From contig JBJXFU010000176.1 in NCBI GenBank assembly GCA_046155885.1, forward strand, positions 1 to 12,752: a stretch of DNA of 12,752 nt. Direction: 5' to 3'. The position numbers and the translations under genes are program-made. Positions 1-5,292 of the stretch are shown here, piece after piece. The stretch comes from JAOADN01 sp046155885. GTDB lineage: Bacteria > Pseudomonadota > Alphaproteobacteria > Rhodobacterales > Rhodobacteraceae. A model generated the notes under the pieces. The model saw only the letters and a list, made by a program, of their open reading frames with translations, was not told where the DNA came from and did not search any database. Within the stretch, counting starts at the first letter, position 1. The number at the start of each line of letters is the position of its first letter.

Positions 1-44
1 TCAATCCGCGCCCACTGCGCGTCCGTCAGGGTTCGTCTGCTCAA
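1..44 (-). CDS. IS5-type transposase, N-terminal fragment
   Basis: Reading leftwards from a TTG start at 44-42, the product begins MSRRTLTDAQWARI and leaves the window after 14 codons. The 'LTDAQWxRI' opening is typical of IS5-family (IS427-like) DDE transposases, in which it starts the DUF4096-type N-terminal domain. The start is supported by a good Shine-Dalgarno sequence, GGAGG at 54-50, five bases upstream. Catalytic DDE residues lie outside the window, so activity cannot be judged. The start region is enclosed in a 9-bp stem-loop (see separate entry). The fragment is short, so the family is likely but not certain. Confidence 0.6.
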   Translation of the reverse strand, partial: MSRRTLTDAQWARI

Positions 45-68
45 GATCGCCTCCGTTTTCGATCTTGA
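41..68 (-). promoter_or_regulatory. Stem-loop sequestering the transposase RBS and start codon
   Basis: A perfect 9-bp inverted repeat, TCAAGATCG (41-49) and CGATCTTGA (60-68), flanks a 10-base loop. In leftward RNA the loop reads AAAACGGAGG and contains the whole Shine-Dalgarno sequence, while the TTG start codon lies in the 3' arm. In a transcript entering from outside the element this hairpin would hide the initiation region. A transcript that starts inside the 5' arm could not form it. The repeat is seen directly; the regulatory role is inferred from similar arrangements in other insertion sequences. Confidence 0.5.
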
Positions 69-98
69 ATCAGAACTCAGCCCAACTGGGAATCCCTC

Positions 99-490
99 AA
101 ATGAAGACGCCGCTTAAGGCGTTTCGCTTTCTTATCGCCTTTTGCCTTCTTCCTGCTCCGCCCTCATCACCCGCCCCTCTTGCCCGGAACAGCCGCGAGA
201 GCCACCCGGGCGGCGCCCGACCGCCCGCCCGATTGCGTTCCGGGGCGGGCGCCACCGCAACGGCAGTCTGCGGGAACACCGTCAGGGTTGGAGGGACCAT
301 AAAGCGCGGACCCAAGCCGTTGGCGCGCCCCCCCGCGGTCGGGCGCCGCCCTCTGTTGCGGGGGGACGAGGACGCGGTAGCGATTCAGGTCGGATGCAAT
401 GCGCTGAAACTTCCGACTGCCGAAGCGCGCCCCGGGGTGGCGGGCGGAAGTGTACCCCGGGAGTGGCGCGCTGCGGGCCCGACGGTCGCG
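99..490. other. Non-coding or degraded stretch between IS end and DUF1467 gene
   Basis: About 390 bp with no convincing gene. Short open frames exist on both strands (for example leftward 315-97 and rightward from 65 or 142), but they have the Arg/Pro/Gly-rich composition of chance frames in GC-rich DNA, and the rightward ones continue antisense through the DUF1467 gene. No tRNA or rRNA pattern was recognised. The only clear structure is the inverted repeat at 431-461. Confidence 0.5.
431..461 (-). terminator. Stem-loop downstream of the mce-DUF1467 pair
   Basis: CCCGGGGT (431-438) and ACCCCGGG (454-461) are perfect 8-bp complements separated by 15 bases, starting about 30 bp after the DUF1467 stop codon. 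There is no T-run, so intrinsic termination is only a possibility. It may instead be a transcript-end stabilising hairpin. Confidence 0.35.
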
Positions 491-772
491 CTACTCGGAA
501 GTCTGCGGCCCCATCCGACCGAAGACATCGAGATCGCGTACCGTGATCGCGCCGGACAGGATCACCCCGGTCACCACCACCCACAGCCCCGTCGCGATCA
601 GCGTGGCGGTCCAGGCGCGGCGCCTGACCGTCTCTTCGGCCGGAGCCGAAGCCGGGGTGCCGGGTTCGACGCTGCCCGCTTCTTCCTGGGTATGCGTGGT
701 GACCTGGAGGACGATAAAGAAGGTCAGGAACCAGATCACCGAGTAAAGCACGATGGCTGCGGTGGCCGACAT
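491..772 (-). CDS. DUF1467 family small membrane protein
   Basis: A 93-residue protein of the DUF1467 family, common in Alphaproteobacteria and of unknown function. Two hydrophobic segments are visible, about residues 5-24 and 54-76. Between them is a loop with the 'VEPGTPASAPA' stretch, which resembles the GT-x-x-xAP loop of the family, and a cluster of arginines (residues 50-52) just before the second span. The length is normal for the family. It follows mce by one base, with GAGG in the mce 3' end as its Shine-Dalgarno sequence, so the two are almost certainly translated from one mRNA. The association suggests co-expression but does not establish a role in acyl-CoA metabolism. No oddities are seen. 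Confidence 0.85.
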   Translation of the reverse strand: MSATAAIVLYSVIWFLTFFIVLQVTTHTQEEAGSVEPGTPASAPAEETVRRRAWTATLIATGLWVVVTGVILSGAITVRDLDVFGRMGPQTSE

Positions 773-773
773 C

Positions 774-1178
774 TCAGACCTCTTCCAGTTCGATCAGGCA
801 GCCGTCGAAATCCTTCGGATGCAGGAACAGCACCGGCTTGCCATGTGCCCCCGTCTTCGGCTCGCCGCCCCCCAGCACCCGCGCGCCTCCGGCGACCAGC
901 CGGTCGCGTGCCGCGAGGATGTCCGCGACCTCGTAGCAGATGTGGTGAATGCCGCCCGCCGGGTTCTTTTCGAGGAACCCCGCGATGGGCGAATTCGCGC
1001 CCAAGGGGTGCAGAAGCTCGATCCTGGTGTTCGGCAGGTCGATGAAGACGACCCTGACGCCATGCGCCGGCTCGTCCTGCGGCGGGCGCACCGAGGCGCC
1101 GAACGTCTGCGCATAGCGGTTGGCGGCCGCCACGAGGTCGGGGACGGCGATGGCGACGTGGTTGAGCTTCCCGATCAT
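774..1178 (-). CDS. mce: Methylmalonyl-CoA (ethylmalonyl-CoA) epimerase
   Basis: A 134-residue cytoplasmic enzyme of the glyoxalase/vicinal-oxygen-chelate fold. It interconverts the 2R and 2S epimers of methylmalonyl-CoA; in Rhodobacter-type bacteria the homologue also acts on ethylmalonyl-CoA in the ethylmalonyl-CoA pathway of acetate assimilation. The family metal ligands are recognisable: His7 in 'NHVAIAV', Glu54 in 'RIELLHPLG', His78 or His79 in 'GGIHHICYEV', and Glu130 in 'CLIELEEV'. Two halves of the beta-alpha-beta-beta-beta repeat are visible. The length matches the family. The start ATG at 1178 has GGAGAAGG upstream. It leads a two-gene unit with the DUF1467 gene. The chromosomal neighbourhood shown here contains no mutase or carboxylase genes. 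Confidence 0.93.
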   Translation of the reverse strand: MIGKLNHVAIAVPDLVAAANRYAQTFGASVRPPQDEPAHGVRVVFIDLPNTRIELLHPLGANSPIAGFLEKNPAGGIHHICYEVADILAARDRLVAGGARVLGGGEPKTGAHGKPVLFLHPKDFDGCLIELEEV

Positions 1179-1214
1179 GGCCCGCCTTCTCCGCCTTTGC
1201 TGCCGCCAGTCCCG

Positions 1215-1243
1215 GTTATGGCGGCCGGAAAGGTCCGCCGCAA
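1215..1243 (-). promoter_or_regulatory. Candidate sigma70-type promoter for mce
   Basis: On the leftward strand, TTGCGG (1243-1238) and CATAAC (1220-1215) are separated by exactly 17 bases. They lie about 37 bp before the mce start codon. The match to the TTGACA/TATAAT consensus is moderate, and no other pair in this gap fits as well. This is inference from sequence only. Confidence 0.4.
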
Positions 1244-1312
1244 GCGGCGCGCCGTCGCGGCGGGCCGATCCGGCGGCCGGTCCGCGATCCGCGCGGCGGC
1301 GTTTACGGCACG

Positions 1313-1332
1313 TTAGGCATTGCCTGACCTAA
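1313..1332. promoter_or_regulatory. Nested dyad-symmetric operator-like site
   Basis: The 20-bp element TTAGGCATTGCCTGACCTAA contains two overlapping inverted repeats: an inner AGGCA-T-TGCCT (1315-1325) and an outer TTAGG/CCTAA (1313-1317 and 1328-1332). It is one of the less GC-rich spots in the mce/response-regulator divergent gap and lies about 60-110 bp upstream of the response-regulator start. This is where an operator for either gene would be expected. No regulator can be named. Confidence 0.4.
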
Positions 1333-1420
1333 TCGCGCCGCGGCCCTCCGCCCGGCCCGCGCCCAACCCCGAACCGCGACAGGTGCCAGAATGCCCGACC
1401 ACGACAAGGAGCTTATGATC

Positions 1421-2122
1421 ATGCGGGTCCCGACGCCTGGCCGCCCGCTTTCGGGGCTGACGATCCTGGTGGTCGAGGACAGCCGGCTGGCCTGCGACGC
1501 GATCCGGCTTCTGTGCCTGCGCGCCGGCGCCCGCATCCGCCGGGCCGATTGCGTCCGTGCCGCGCGGCGGCACCTGCAGACCTACCGGCCCTCGGTGGTG
1601 ATCTGCGACCTCGGGCTGCCGGACGCGCCCGGCTACAGCCTGATTTCCGAACTGTCGCGGGCCCCTCTGCGCCCGCCCGCGATTCTCGGGATGAGCGGCG
1701 ATCCCGATCTGGCCGCCACCTCGGTCGAGGCCGGCGCCGACGGCTTTCTGGTCAAGCCGGTGGAAAGCCTTTCGGCCTTCCAGGCGGCGGTGCTGGCGGC
1801 GCTTCCGGCGCCGGAGCCGCGGCGCGCCGGGCTGCGCCTGGCGCTGGTGGGGGCGGACGACACGATCGTACCGGACGCGCTGGCCTTGCGCGACGACCTC
1901 GCCCATGCCGCCGAGGCGCTCGATCACGCCGCCGACCGCGCCGCGATCGACTACGTCGCCCGATTCGTCCGCGGCGTGGCCCGGATCGCCCATGACGGCC
2001 CGCTGGAAGACGCGGCCTCGGCGCTGGTCGCGCGCGCCGGAACGGGCCGCGAGACCCGGGGGGCGGTGCGGTCGCTCACCGGCCTGGTGCGGGAGCGGAT
2101 CGCGGCAGGGGTGTCGTTTTAG
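1421..2122 (+). CDS. Single-domain-type response regulator (receiver protein)
   Basis: The protein is a two-component receiver with no recognisable output domain. Numbering from this start, Glu19-Asp20 form the acidic pocket in 'LVVEDSR', Asp63 in 'VICDLGLPD' is the phospho-acceptor, Ser92 in 'GMSGD' is the conserved Ser/Thr, and Lys112 in 'FLVKPVES' is the conserved lysine. The receiver fills roughly residues 10-132. The remaining 100 residues are Ala/Arg-rich and probably helical, without a helix-turn-helix or GGDEF-type motif. The start was chosen because AAGGAG (1406-1411) sits 9 bp before this ATG. In-frame ATGs at 1391 and 1415 are alternatives, giving 243 or 235 residues. No histidine kinase is adjacent, so it is an orphan in this window. 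The phosphodonor and target are unknown. Confidence 0.85.
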   Translation: MRVPTPGRPLSGLTILVVEDSRLACDAIRLLCLRAGARIRRADCVRAARRHLQTYRPSVVICDLGLPDAPGYSLISELSRAPLRPPAILGMSGDPDLAATSVEAGADGFLVKPVESLSAFQAAVLAALPAPEPRRAGLRLALVGADDTIVPDALALRDDLAHAAEALDHAADRAAIDYVARFVRGVARIAHDGPLEDAASALVARAGTGRETRGAVRSLTGLVRERIAAGVSF

Positions 2123-2141
2123 GGCGGGTGCCGGGTCGGGA

Positions 2142-2220
2142 TGCCGCCTCGAAGCGGCACAAGGACGGGCCTGCGAAGGCCCATGCCCCCACCAACCGGG
2201 CCGTCCCGCCCCACGGGGCG
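2142..2220. terminator. Cluster of three stem-loops between convergent genes
   Basis: Three perfect hairpins lie in the spacer between the response regulator and the GNAT gene: TGCCGC/GCGGCA (2142-2147 and 2154-2159, 6-base loop), GGGCCT-GCGA-AGGCCC (2167-2182, a GNRA tetraloop), and CGCCCC/GGGGCG (2207-2212 and 2215-2220). Their placement just after both stop codons suggests bidirectional transcript ends. None has a T-run, so termination strength is uncertain. Confidence 0.45.
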
Positions 2221-2240
2221 TCCGGTCGGCCGCCATCCGG

Positions 2241-2981
2241 TCAGCCGGATCCCGGTCCCGTCCCTGTATCGCCCGCCAGCAGCGGATCGCGCCGGAACAG
2301 GAGCGGCCGCGTCAGGTCGCTCAGCCGCAGGCGCTGGCGCAAGTCCGCGCCGAAATTCGCCGGATCGAGCCAGCGCTGATAGGCCGCGCGCAGCGTCGGC
2401 CATTCCTTGTCGATCACCGCGAACCAGGCGGTGTCGCGGTTCCGGCCCTTCACTACGGTCGCCTGCCGGAAGATGCCTTCGAAGCTGAACCCCAGCCGTT
2501 CCGCCGCCCGCCGCGAGGGCAGGTTCAGCGCGTCGCATTTCCATTCATAGCGGCGGTAGCCCGCGCTGAAGACCCAGTCCATCATCAGGAACATCGCCTC
2601 GGTCGCGGCGGCGGTGCCCTGCAGCGCCGGCGACAGGCAGATGTGGCCGACCTCGACCGAACCGGCGTCGGGTGCGATCCGCAGATAGCTGGCCACCCCG
2701 GCCGCCCGCAGGGAAACCTTGGGAACCACCGCGTAGAAGACCGGATCGGACAGGGGCGCCATCGCTTCGGCCCAGGCCCGGTAGTCGGCCGCCTCTGCGA
2801 AGGGTCCGTAGGCGAGGTAGTCCCAGATGCGGTCGTCGGCGCGATTCGCTTCATGGAGATCGGCCGCGTGCCGCGCCGGATCGAGCCGTTCGAGCCGCAC
2901 CAGCCTGCCTTCGATCACCGGGGCGCCGGGCCATCCCGGCGGCACCCAGCCCGTCACCGGCGCGCCGAATCGCCCTTCCAT
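2241..2981 (-). CDS. GNAT family N-acetyltransferase (RimJ/RimL-like)
   Basis: This 246-residue protein belongs to the COG1670-type GNAT branch that transfers acetyl from acetyl-CoA to an amine; the substrate cannot be told. The N-terminal strand-turn 'IEGRLVRLERLDPARHA' (about residues 23-39) is typical of the RimJ/RimL group. The acetyl-CoA loop is in 'LSPALQGTAAATEAM' (116-130, pyrophosphate loop around Q121-G-T-A-A), and 'CDALNLPSRRAAERLGF' (149-165) is the conserved late segment. About 50 extra C-terminal residues carry no recognised motif. The reading frame stays open upstream to 3284, but the ATG at 2981 is chosen because GGAGG lies 8 bp before it and the similarity begins there. It points away from the small membrane-protein gene. 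Confidence 0.85.
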   Translation of the reverse strand: MEGRFGAPVTGWVPPGWPGAPVIEGRLVRLERLDPARHAADLHEANRADDRIWDYLAYGPFAEAADYRAWAEAMAPLSDPVFYAVVPKVSLRAAGVASYLRIAPDAGSVEVGHICLSPALQGTAAATEAMFLMMDWVFSAGYRRYEWKCDALNLPSRRAAERLGFSFEGIFRQATVVKGRNRDTAWFAVIDKEWPTLRAAYQRWLDPANFGADLRQRLRLSDLTRPLLFRRDPLLAGDTGTGPGSG

Positions 2982-3050
2982 CCGGTCCCCTCCGCTACGG
3001 TCGCTTCGCCGGGGTTTCCCGCAACGCCGGAATCCGGGGCCGAAAATGCC

Positions 3051-3073
3051 GGGAAAGCGGCCCGGCCTTTCCC
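3051..3073. repeat. Inverted repeat in the GNAT/small-protein divergent gap
   Basis: GGGAAAG (3051-3057) and CTTTCCC (3067-3073) are perfect complements around a 9-base GC core. The dyad is centred about 80 bp upstream of both start codons, where an operator or a 5'-leader hairpin would be plausible. No function is assigned. Confidence 0.3.
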
Positions 3074-3149
3074 AATTCGTGCCGCAATCGGCGGCGAATG
3101 TCGAGCCACTGGAATACCGCCGCAACGACACCATCGGAGCGATTGAAAG

Positions 3150-3278
3150 ATGAAAGACGCCGCGATCCGCCTTGTGACCAACGAGAAGCTGACCCGGATC
3201 ACGCACTGGGCCGTCTTTGCGCTCGGCGCCGTCTCGCTTTCCTTCGCCATCGCCGCGACTGCTGCAAACGCGTTCTGA
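3150..3278 (+). CDS. 42-residue single-span membrane protein
   Basis: The ATG at 3150 opens a 42-codon frame ending in TGA at 3276-3278, preceded by GGAG (3136-3139) at a 10-base distance. The product starts MKDAAIRLVTNEKLTRITHW and continues with a hydrophobic, Ala-rich helix at about residues 19-40, ending in Ala-Asn-Ala-Phe. The positive N-terminal part suggests an N-in, C-out orientation. A strong hairpin follows the stop by about 20 bp, which supports a genuine transcription unit. I do not recognise the family. It resembles the short, poorly annotated membrane proteins of Rhodobacterales. It could be a chance frame, but the SD, the amphipathic-then-hydrophobic layout and the hairpin together favour a real gene. 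Confidence 0.6.
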   Translation: MKDAAIRLVTNEKLTRITHWAVFALGAVSLSFAIAATAANAF

Positions 3279-3300
3279 CACCACTCTTTTTCCGAAGGTT

Positions 3301-3335
3301 GACAGGCCCCGGCTCCCCCCCCGCCGGGGCCTGTC
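3301..3335. terminator. Strong stem-loop between convergent genes
   Basis: GACAGGCCCCGGC (3301-3313) pairs perfectly over 13 bp with GCCGGGGCCTGTC (3323-3335), with a 9-base loop of T and C8. It lies between the stop of the small membrane-protein gene (3278) and the end of the leftward DUF1993 gene (3349), so it probably ends both transcripts. A T-rich patch (3286-3291) lies on its left side and no clear U-tract follows on either strand. Confidence 0.7.
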
Positions 3336-3348
3336 GATTCGGGGGGGG

Positions 3349-3858
3349 TCAGAAGCGGAAGCCCGGGGGATAGTCGTGCTGGCCGTCGAAATCCGCCTTG
3401 CCGATCGCCACGCCGTTCGCCCGCAGGATCGCGAAGGCCATGCCGGCGTGGAAGAGGAAGTTCGGCATCCCGAAGAGGTGCAGGAACGTCGCCCCGTCCT
3501 GCTCCAGCTCTGCGAAGCCCGCTGCGTGACGGATGACCCGCGCGCCGGCGCCTTCGAAGGCTGAGGGATAGAGGCCGCCGAGCGCGGCGCGGGTCAGCGC
3601 GAAGCGTTCCCGCAGCCCCTTCGCGTCGGTGCCGAGCGCCGGGTCGGGCGGCACCGGCAGCCCGGCCAGCGGATAGCTGACACGCAAGCTCAGCCGCAGC
3701 GCCGTCGCCACCTGCTGGCCGAAGCCGAACATGTCCGGCTGCAGCCGCGCCCCGCCCAGCCCCGCCGCCTCGCCCTTCGCGGCGAGCCCTTCGAGCCGGG
3801 TGCCGTAGTGGCGGAAGACGGGGACCGAGGCGGTATAGAGAGGGGGGTGGCGGTTCAT
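3349..3858 (-). CDS. DUF1993 family protein
   Basis: A 169-residue protein of the DUF1993 family, whose function is unknown; members have a DinB-like four-helix fold. Family features seen are 'YTASVPVFRHYGTRLEGL' at residues 8-25, 'ARLQPDMFGFGQQV' at 37-50, 'AFEGAGARVI' near 100-109, and the C-terminal 'MPNFLFHAGMAFAILRANGV' at 131-150. 'IGKADFDG' follows, as in the family. Length and order are normal. The start at 3858 has only a weak Shine-Dalgarno sequence but matches the family N-terminus. The frame is open further upstream through the methyltransferase region, which is a shadow. It is divergent from the methyltransferase with about 60 bp between starts. Nothing suggests that it is part of the restriction system. 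Confidence 0.85.
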   Translation of the reverse strand: MNRHPPLYTASVPVFRHYGTRLEGLAAKGEAAGLGGARLQPDMFGFGQQVATALRLSLRVSYPLAGLPVPPDPALGTDAKGLRERFALTRAALGGLYPSAFEGAGARVIRHAAGFAELEQDGATFLHLFGMPNFLFHAGMAFAILRANGVAIGKADFDGQHDYPPGFRF

Positions 3859-3918
3859 CGGCGGTTTACTTTCGTTCCGGTAATGTTCATGCTGGACGGA
3901 TCGGGCGGCGGACGCGAT

Positions 3919-4560
3919 ATGTTGGACATGACCGGCACGGCAACACAAGACCTGCGGGATTTTCTGCAAGGCGACCGATTCTCCTGCGTTCTCGCCGATC
4001 CGCCCTGGCGGTTCGAGAATCGCACGGGAAAGGTCGCGCCGGAACACAAGCGCCTGTCGCGCTATCCGACCATGACGATCGAGGACATCTGCGCCCTTCC
4101 GGTCGCCGGTCACCTTGAGGATCGGGCGCATTGCTACCTCTGGGTGCCCAACGCACTTCTGCCCTGGGGCCTGCGCGTGCTCGACGCATGGGGGTTCCAG
4201 TACAAGTCGAACCTGATCTGGCACAAGGAACGCAAGGACGGCGGATCGGACGGGCGCGGCGTCGGCTTCTACTTCCGCAACGTGACCGAGGTGCTGCTAT
4301 TCGGGGTGCGCGGCAAGAACGTGCGCACGCTCGCGCCGGGTCGCCGTCAGGTGAACTTCCTGTCCACCCGCAAGCGCGAACATTCGCGCAAACCTGATGA
4401 GCAATACGAGCTGATCGAGGGCTGTTCCTGGGGGCCGTATCTCGAATTGTTCGGGCGCGGGGTACGGGAAGGCTGGACGGTCTGGGGCAATCAGGCGGAT
4501 GCGGACTACCGGCCGGACTGGAAGACGTACGCCTATAATTCGGGGCTGGCGGCGGAATAG
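3919..4560 (+). CDS. MT-A70 family DNA adenine-N6 methyltransferase of a type II R-M system
   Basis: The protein (213 residues from this start) belongs to the MT-A70 family, which transfers a methyl group from S-adenosylmethionine to the N6 of adenine. The catalytic DPPW motif is at residues 27-30, in 'CVLADPPWRFENRTGK'. Further family blocks are 'YLWVPNALLPWGL' (73-85), 'WGFQYKSNLIWHK' (91-103), 'NVTEVLLFGVRGK' (121-133), 'REHSRKPDEQYELIE' (153-167) and 'LELFGR' (175-180). Given its convergent neighbour, a BglII/BstYI-like nuclease, it most likely protects that enzyme's sites, perhaps a GATC-centred sequence; this specificity is inference. The start is uncertain: ATGs at 3883, 3889 and 3928 are in frame and none has a strong Shine-Dalgarno sequence. 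The last 28 bp overlap the nuclease gene. Confidence 0.85.
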   Translation: MLDMTGTATQDLRDFLQGDRFSCVLADPPWRFENRTGKVAPEHKRLSRYPTMTIEDICALPVAGHLEDRAHCYLWVPNALLPWGLRVLDAWGFQYKSNLIWHKERKDGGSDGRGVGFYFRNVTEVLLFGVRGKNVRTLAPGRRQVNFLSTRKREHSRKPDEQYELIEGCSWGPYLELFGRGVREGWTVWGNQADADYRPDWKTYAYNSGLAAE

Positions 4561-5288
4561 TCGCTGACCGCCGAAAGCGGCAGGCCGATCAGCAGAAGCG
4601 GACACGGGTTGCCGACGCCGCGCTTGATGCGGTCATCGAGCTTTGACCAGTGTGTCGTCGCCGCACCGAACTTGTCCGCGACGAAGGACTGGGCGAACGC
4701 CTCGGCGAACGGAACCTGCTTTTCAATCAGAGCAGCAAGCGTCGTCATCTGCCGCTCCGTGCGTTCTTTCATGCCCCAGGACTTGAGTTCGGAGGCATCG
4801 ACAATACCTTCCCGCCGGATTGTTGAGGCGACGATCCGGGTCATGGCGGCTTGGAGGGACGACCCGCGCGTCACAAGCACTCCAAGAGAAATCGCCCCTT
4901 GGGCGTGCAGCCGTTGAAAGTTCTCCAGATCGCGGTCAAAGAACGGGTCTTTGTTATTCCACTCAATTTCCAGAGCAAGTGTCCCGTTCGGGCAGTTCTT
5001 GACGTGGTCCATTTCGTGCGACGTCGCCTCGCGCTCGGTGCCATCGACAATCGTCTGCACGACGAATTTGTGCTTTCGCCACCCCTGTGCGTAAAGGGCG
5101 TCCCGCAGCCGCATTGTCGAGGCCGCTTGCCCGCCGCCACTCTTGATGAGTTCGCGTGCTGGCACACTGAACCCCAGCAATGCTCCAACCAGCCCCGAAA
5201 CCTCGTCAGCGAAGTCCCCCGCCAGGATCGCCTGCGCATGATTTCGCGTTGCGACATCGAAACCGGAAGCAGTCAGGACATGGAACAT
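4533..5288 (-). CDS. BglII/BstYI-like type II restriction endonuclease
   Basis: This 251-residue protein resembles the BglII/BstYI family of PD-(D/E)XK endonucleases, which cut palindromic GATC-centred sites as dimers. The likely active site is Asp94 in 'SHEMDHVKN' followed by Glu107 and Glu109 in 'LALEIEWNNKDPFFDRDL' (104-121); the ExxWNxKD...DRDL block is the best family signature. Residues 133-141, 'ISLGVLVTR', fit the core strand after it. The GC content over 4621-5280 is about 60%, lower than the flanks, consistent with transfer. It starts 4 bp after the aspS stop on the same strand, with GAGGGG 8 bp upstream, so it is probably co-transcribed with aspS. Its 3' end overlaps the convergent methyltransferase. 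No controller protein gene is seen. The exact recognition sequence is unknown. Confidence 0.8.
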   Translation of the reverse strand: MFHVLTASGFDVATRNHAQAILAGDFADEVSGLVGALLGFSVPARELIKSGGGQAASTMRLRDALYAQGWRKHKFVVQTIVDGTEREATSHEMDHVKNCPNGTLALEIEWNNKDPFFDRDLENFQRLHAQGAISLGVLVTRGSSLQAAMTRIVASTIRREGIVDASELKSWGMKERTERQMTTLAALIEKQVPFAEAFAQSFVADKFGAATTHWSKLDDRIKRGVGNPCPLLLIGLPLSAVSDYSAASPEL

Positions 5289-5292
5289 TGCC

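Larger units (their letters stand above)
1..98 (-). mobile_element. 5' end of an IS5-type insertion sequence (partial)
   Basis: The transposase start region and its upstream flank lie here, and the rest of the element continues beyond the left edge. The outer end is probably near positions 88-98, where the leftward strand reads GAGGGATTCCCAGTTGGG; this GAG-initial sequence just upstream of the transposase looks like a terminal inverted repeat. The other terminus is not in the window, so neither the inverted repeat nor the target duplication can be confirmed. The family call rests only on the transposase N-terminus. Confidence 0.55.

Noticed and set aside
99..490. tRNA, rRNA, small RNA or CRISPR array in the gap beside the IS end
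   Set aside because: No T-loop-like GTTCGAATC, no cloverleaf pairing and no regularly spaced repeats were seen; only one stem-loop is present.
65..1045. Long rightward open frame, 326 codons, with a signal-like hydrophobic start around position 101
   Set aside because: It runs antisense through the DUF1467 and mce genes, and its product is Arg/Pro/Gly-rich with no recognisable domain. The hydrophobic start is too short to support a gene.
1905..3146. Rightward 413-codon open frame
   Set aside because: It begins inside the response regulator in another frame and continues antisense to the GNAT gene; its Arg/Pro-rich composition is that of a GC-rich shadow frame.
2982..3284. N-terminal extension of the GNAT frame to position 3284
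   Set aside because: The extension overlaps the small membrane-protein gene antisense and has no family similarity, while ATG 2981 has a strong Shine-Dalgarno sequence.
3349..5288. DUF1993 gene as a third component of the restriction system
   Set aside because: DUF1993 proteins are widespread without R-M genes, and this one is divergent from the methyltransferase. Adjacency alone is not support.
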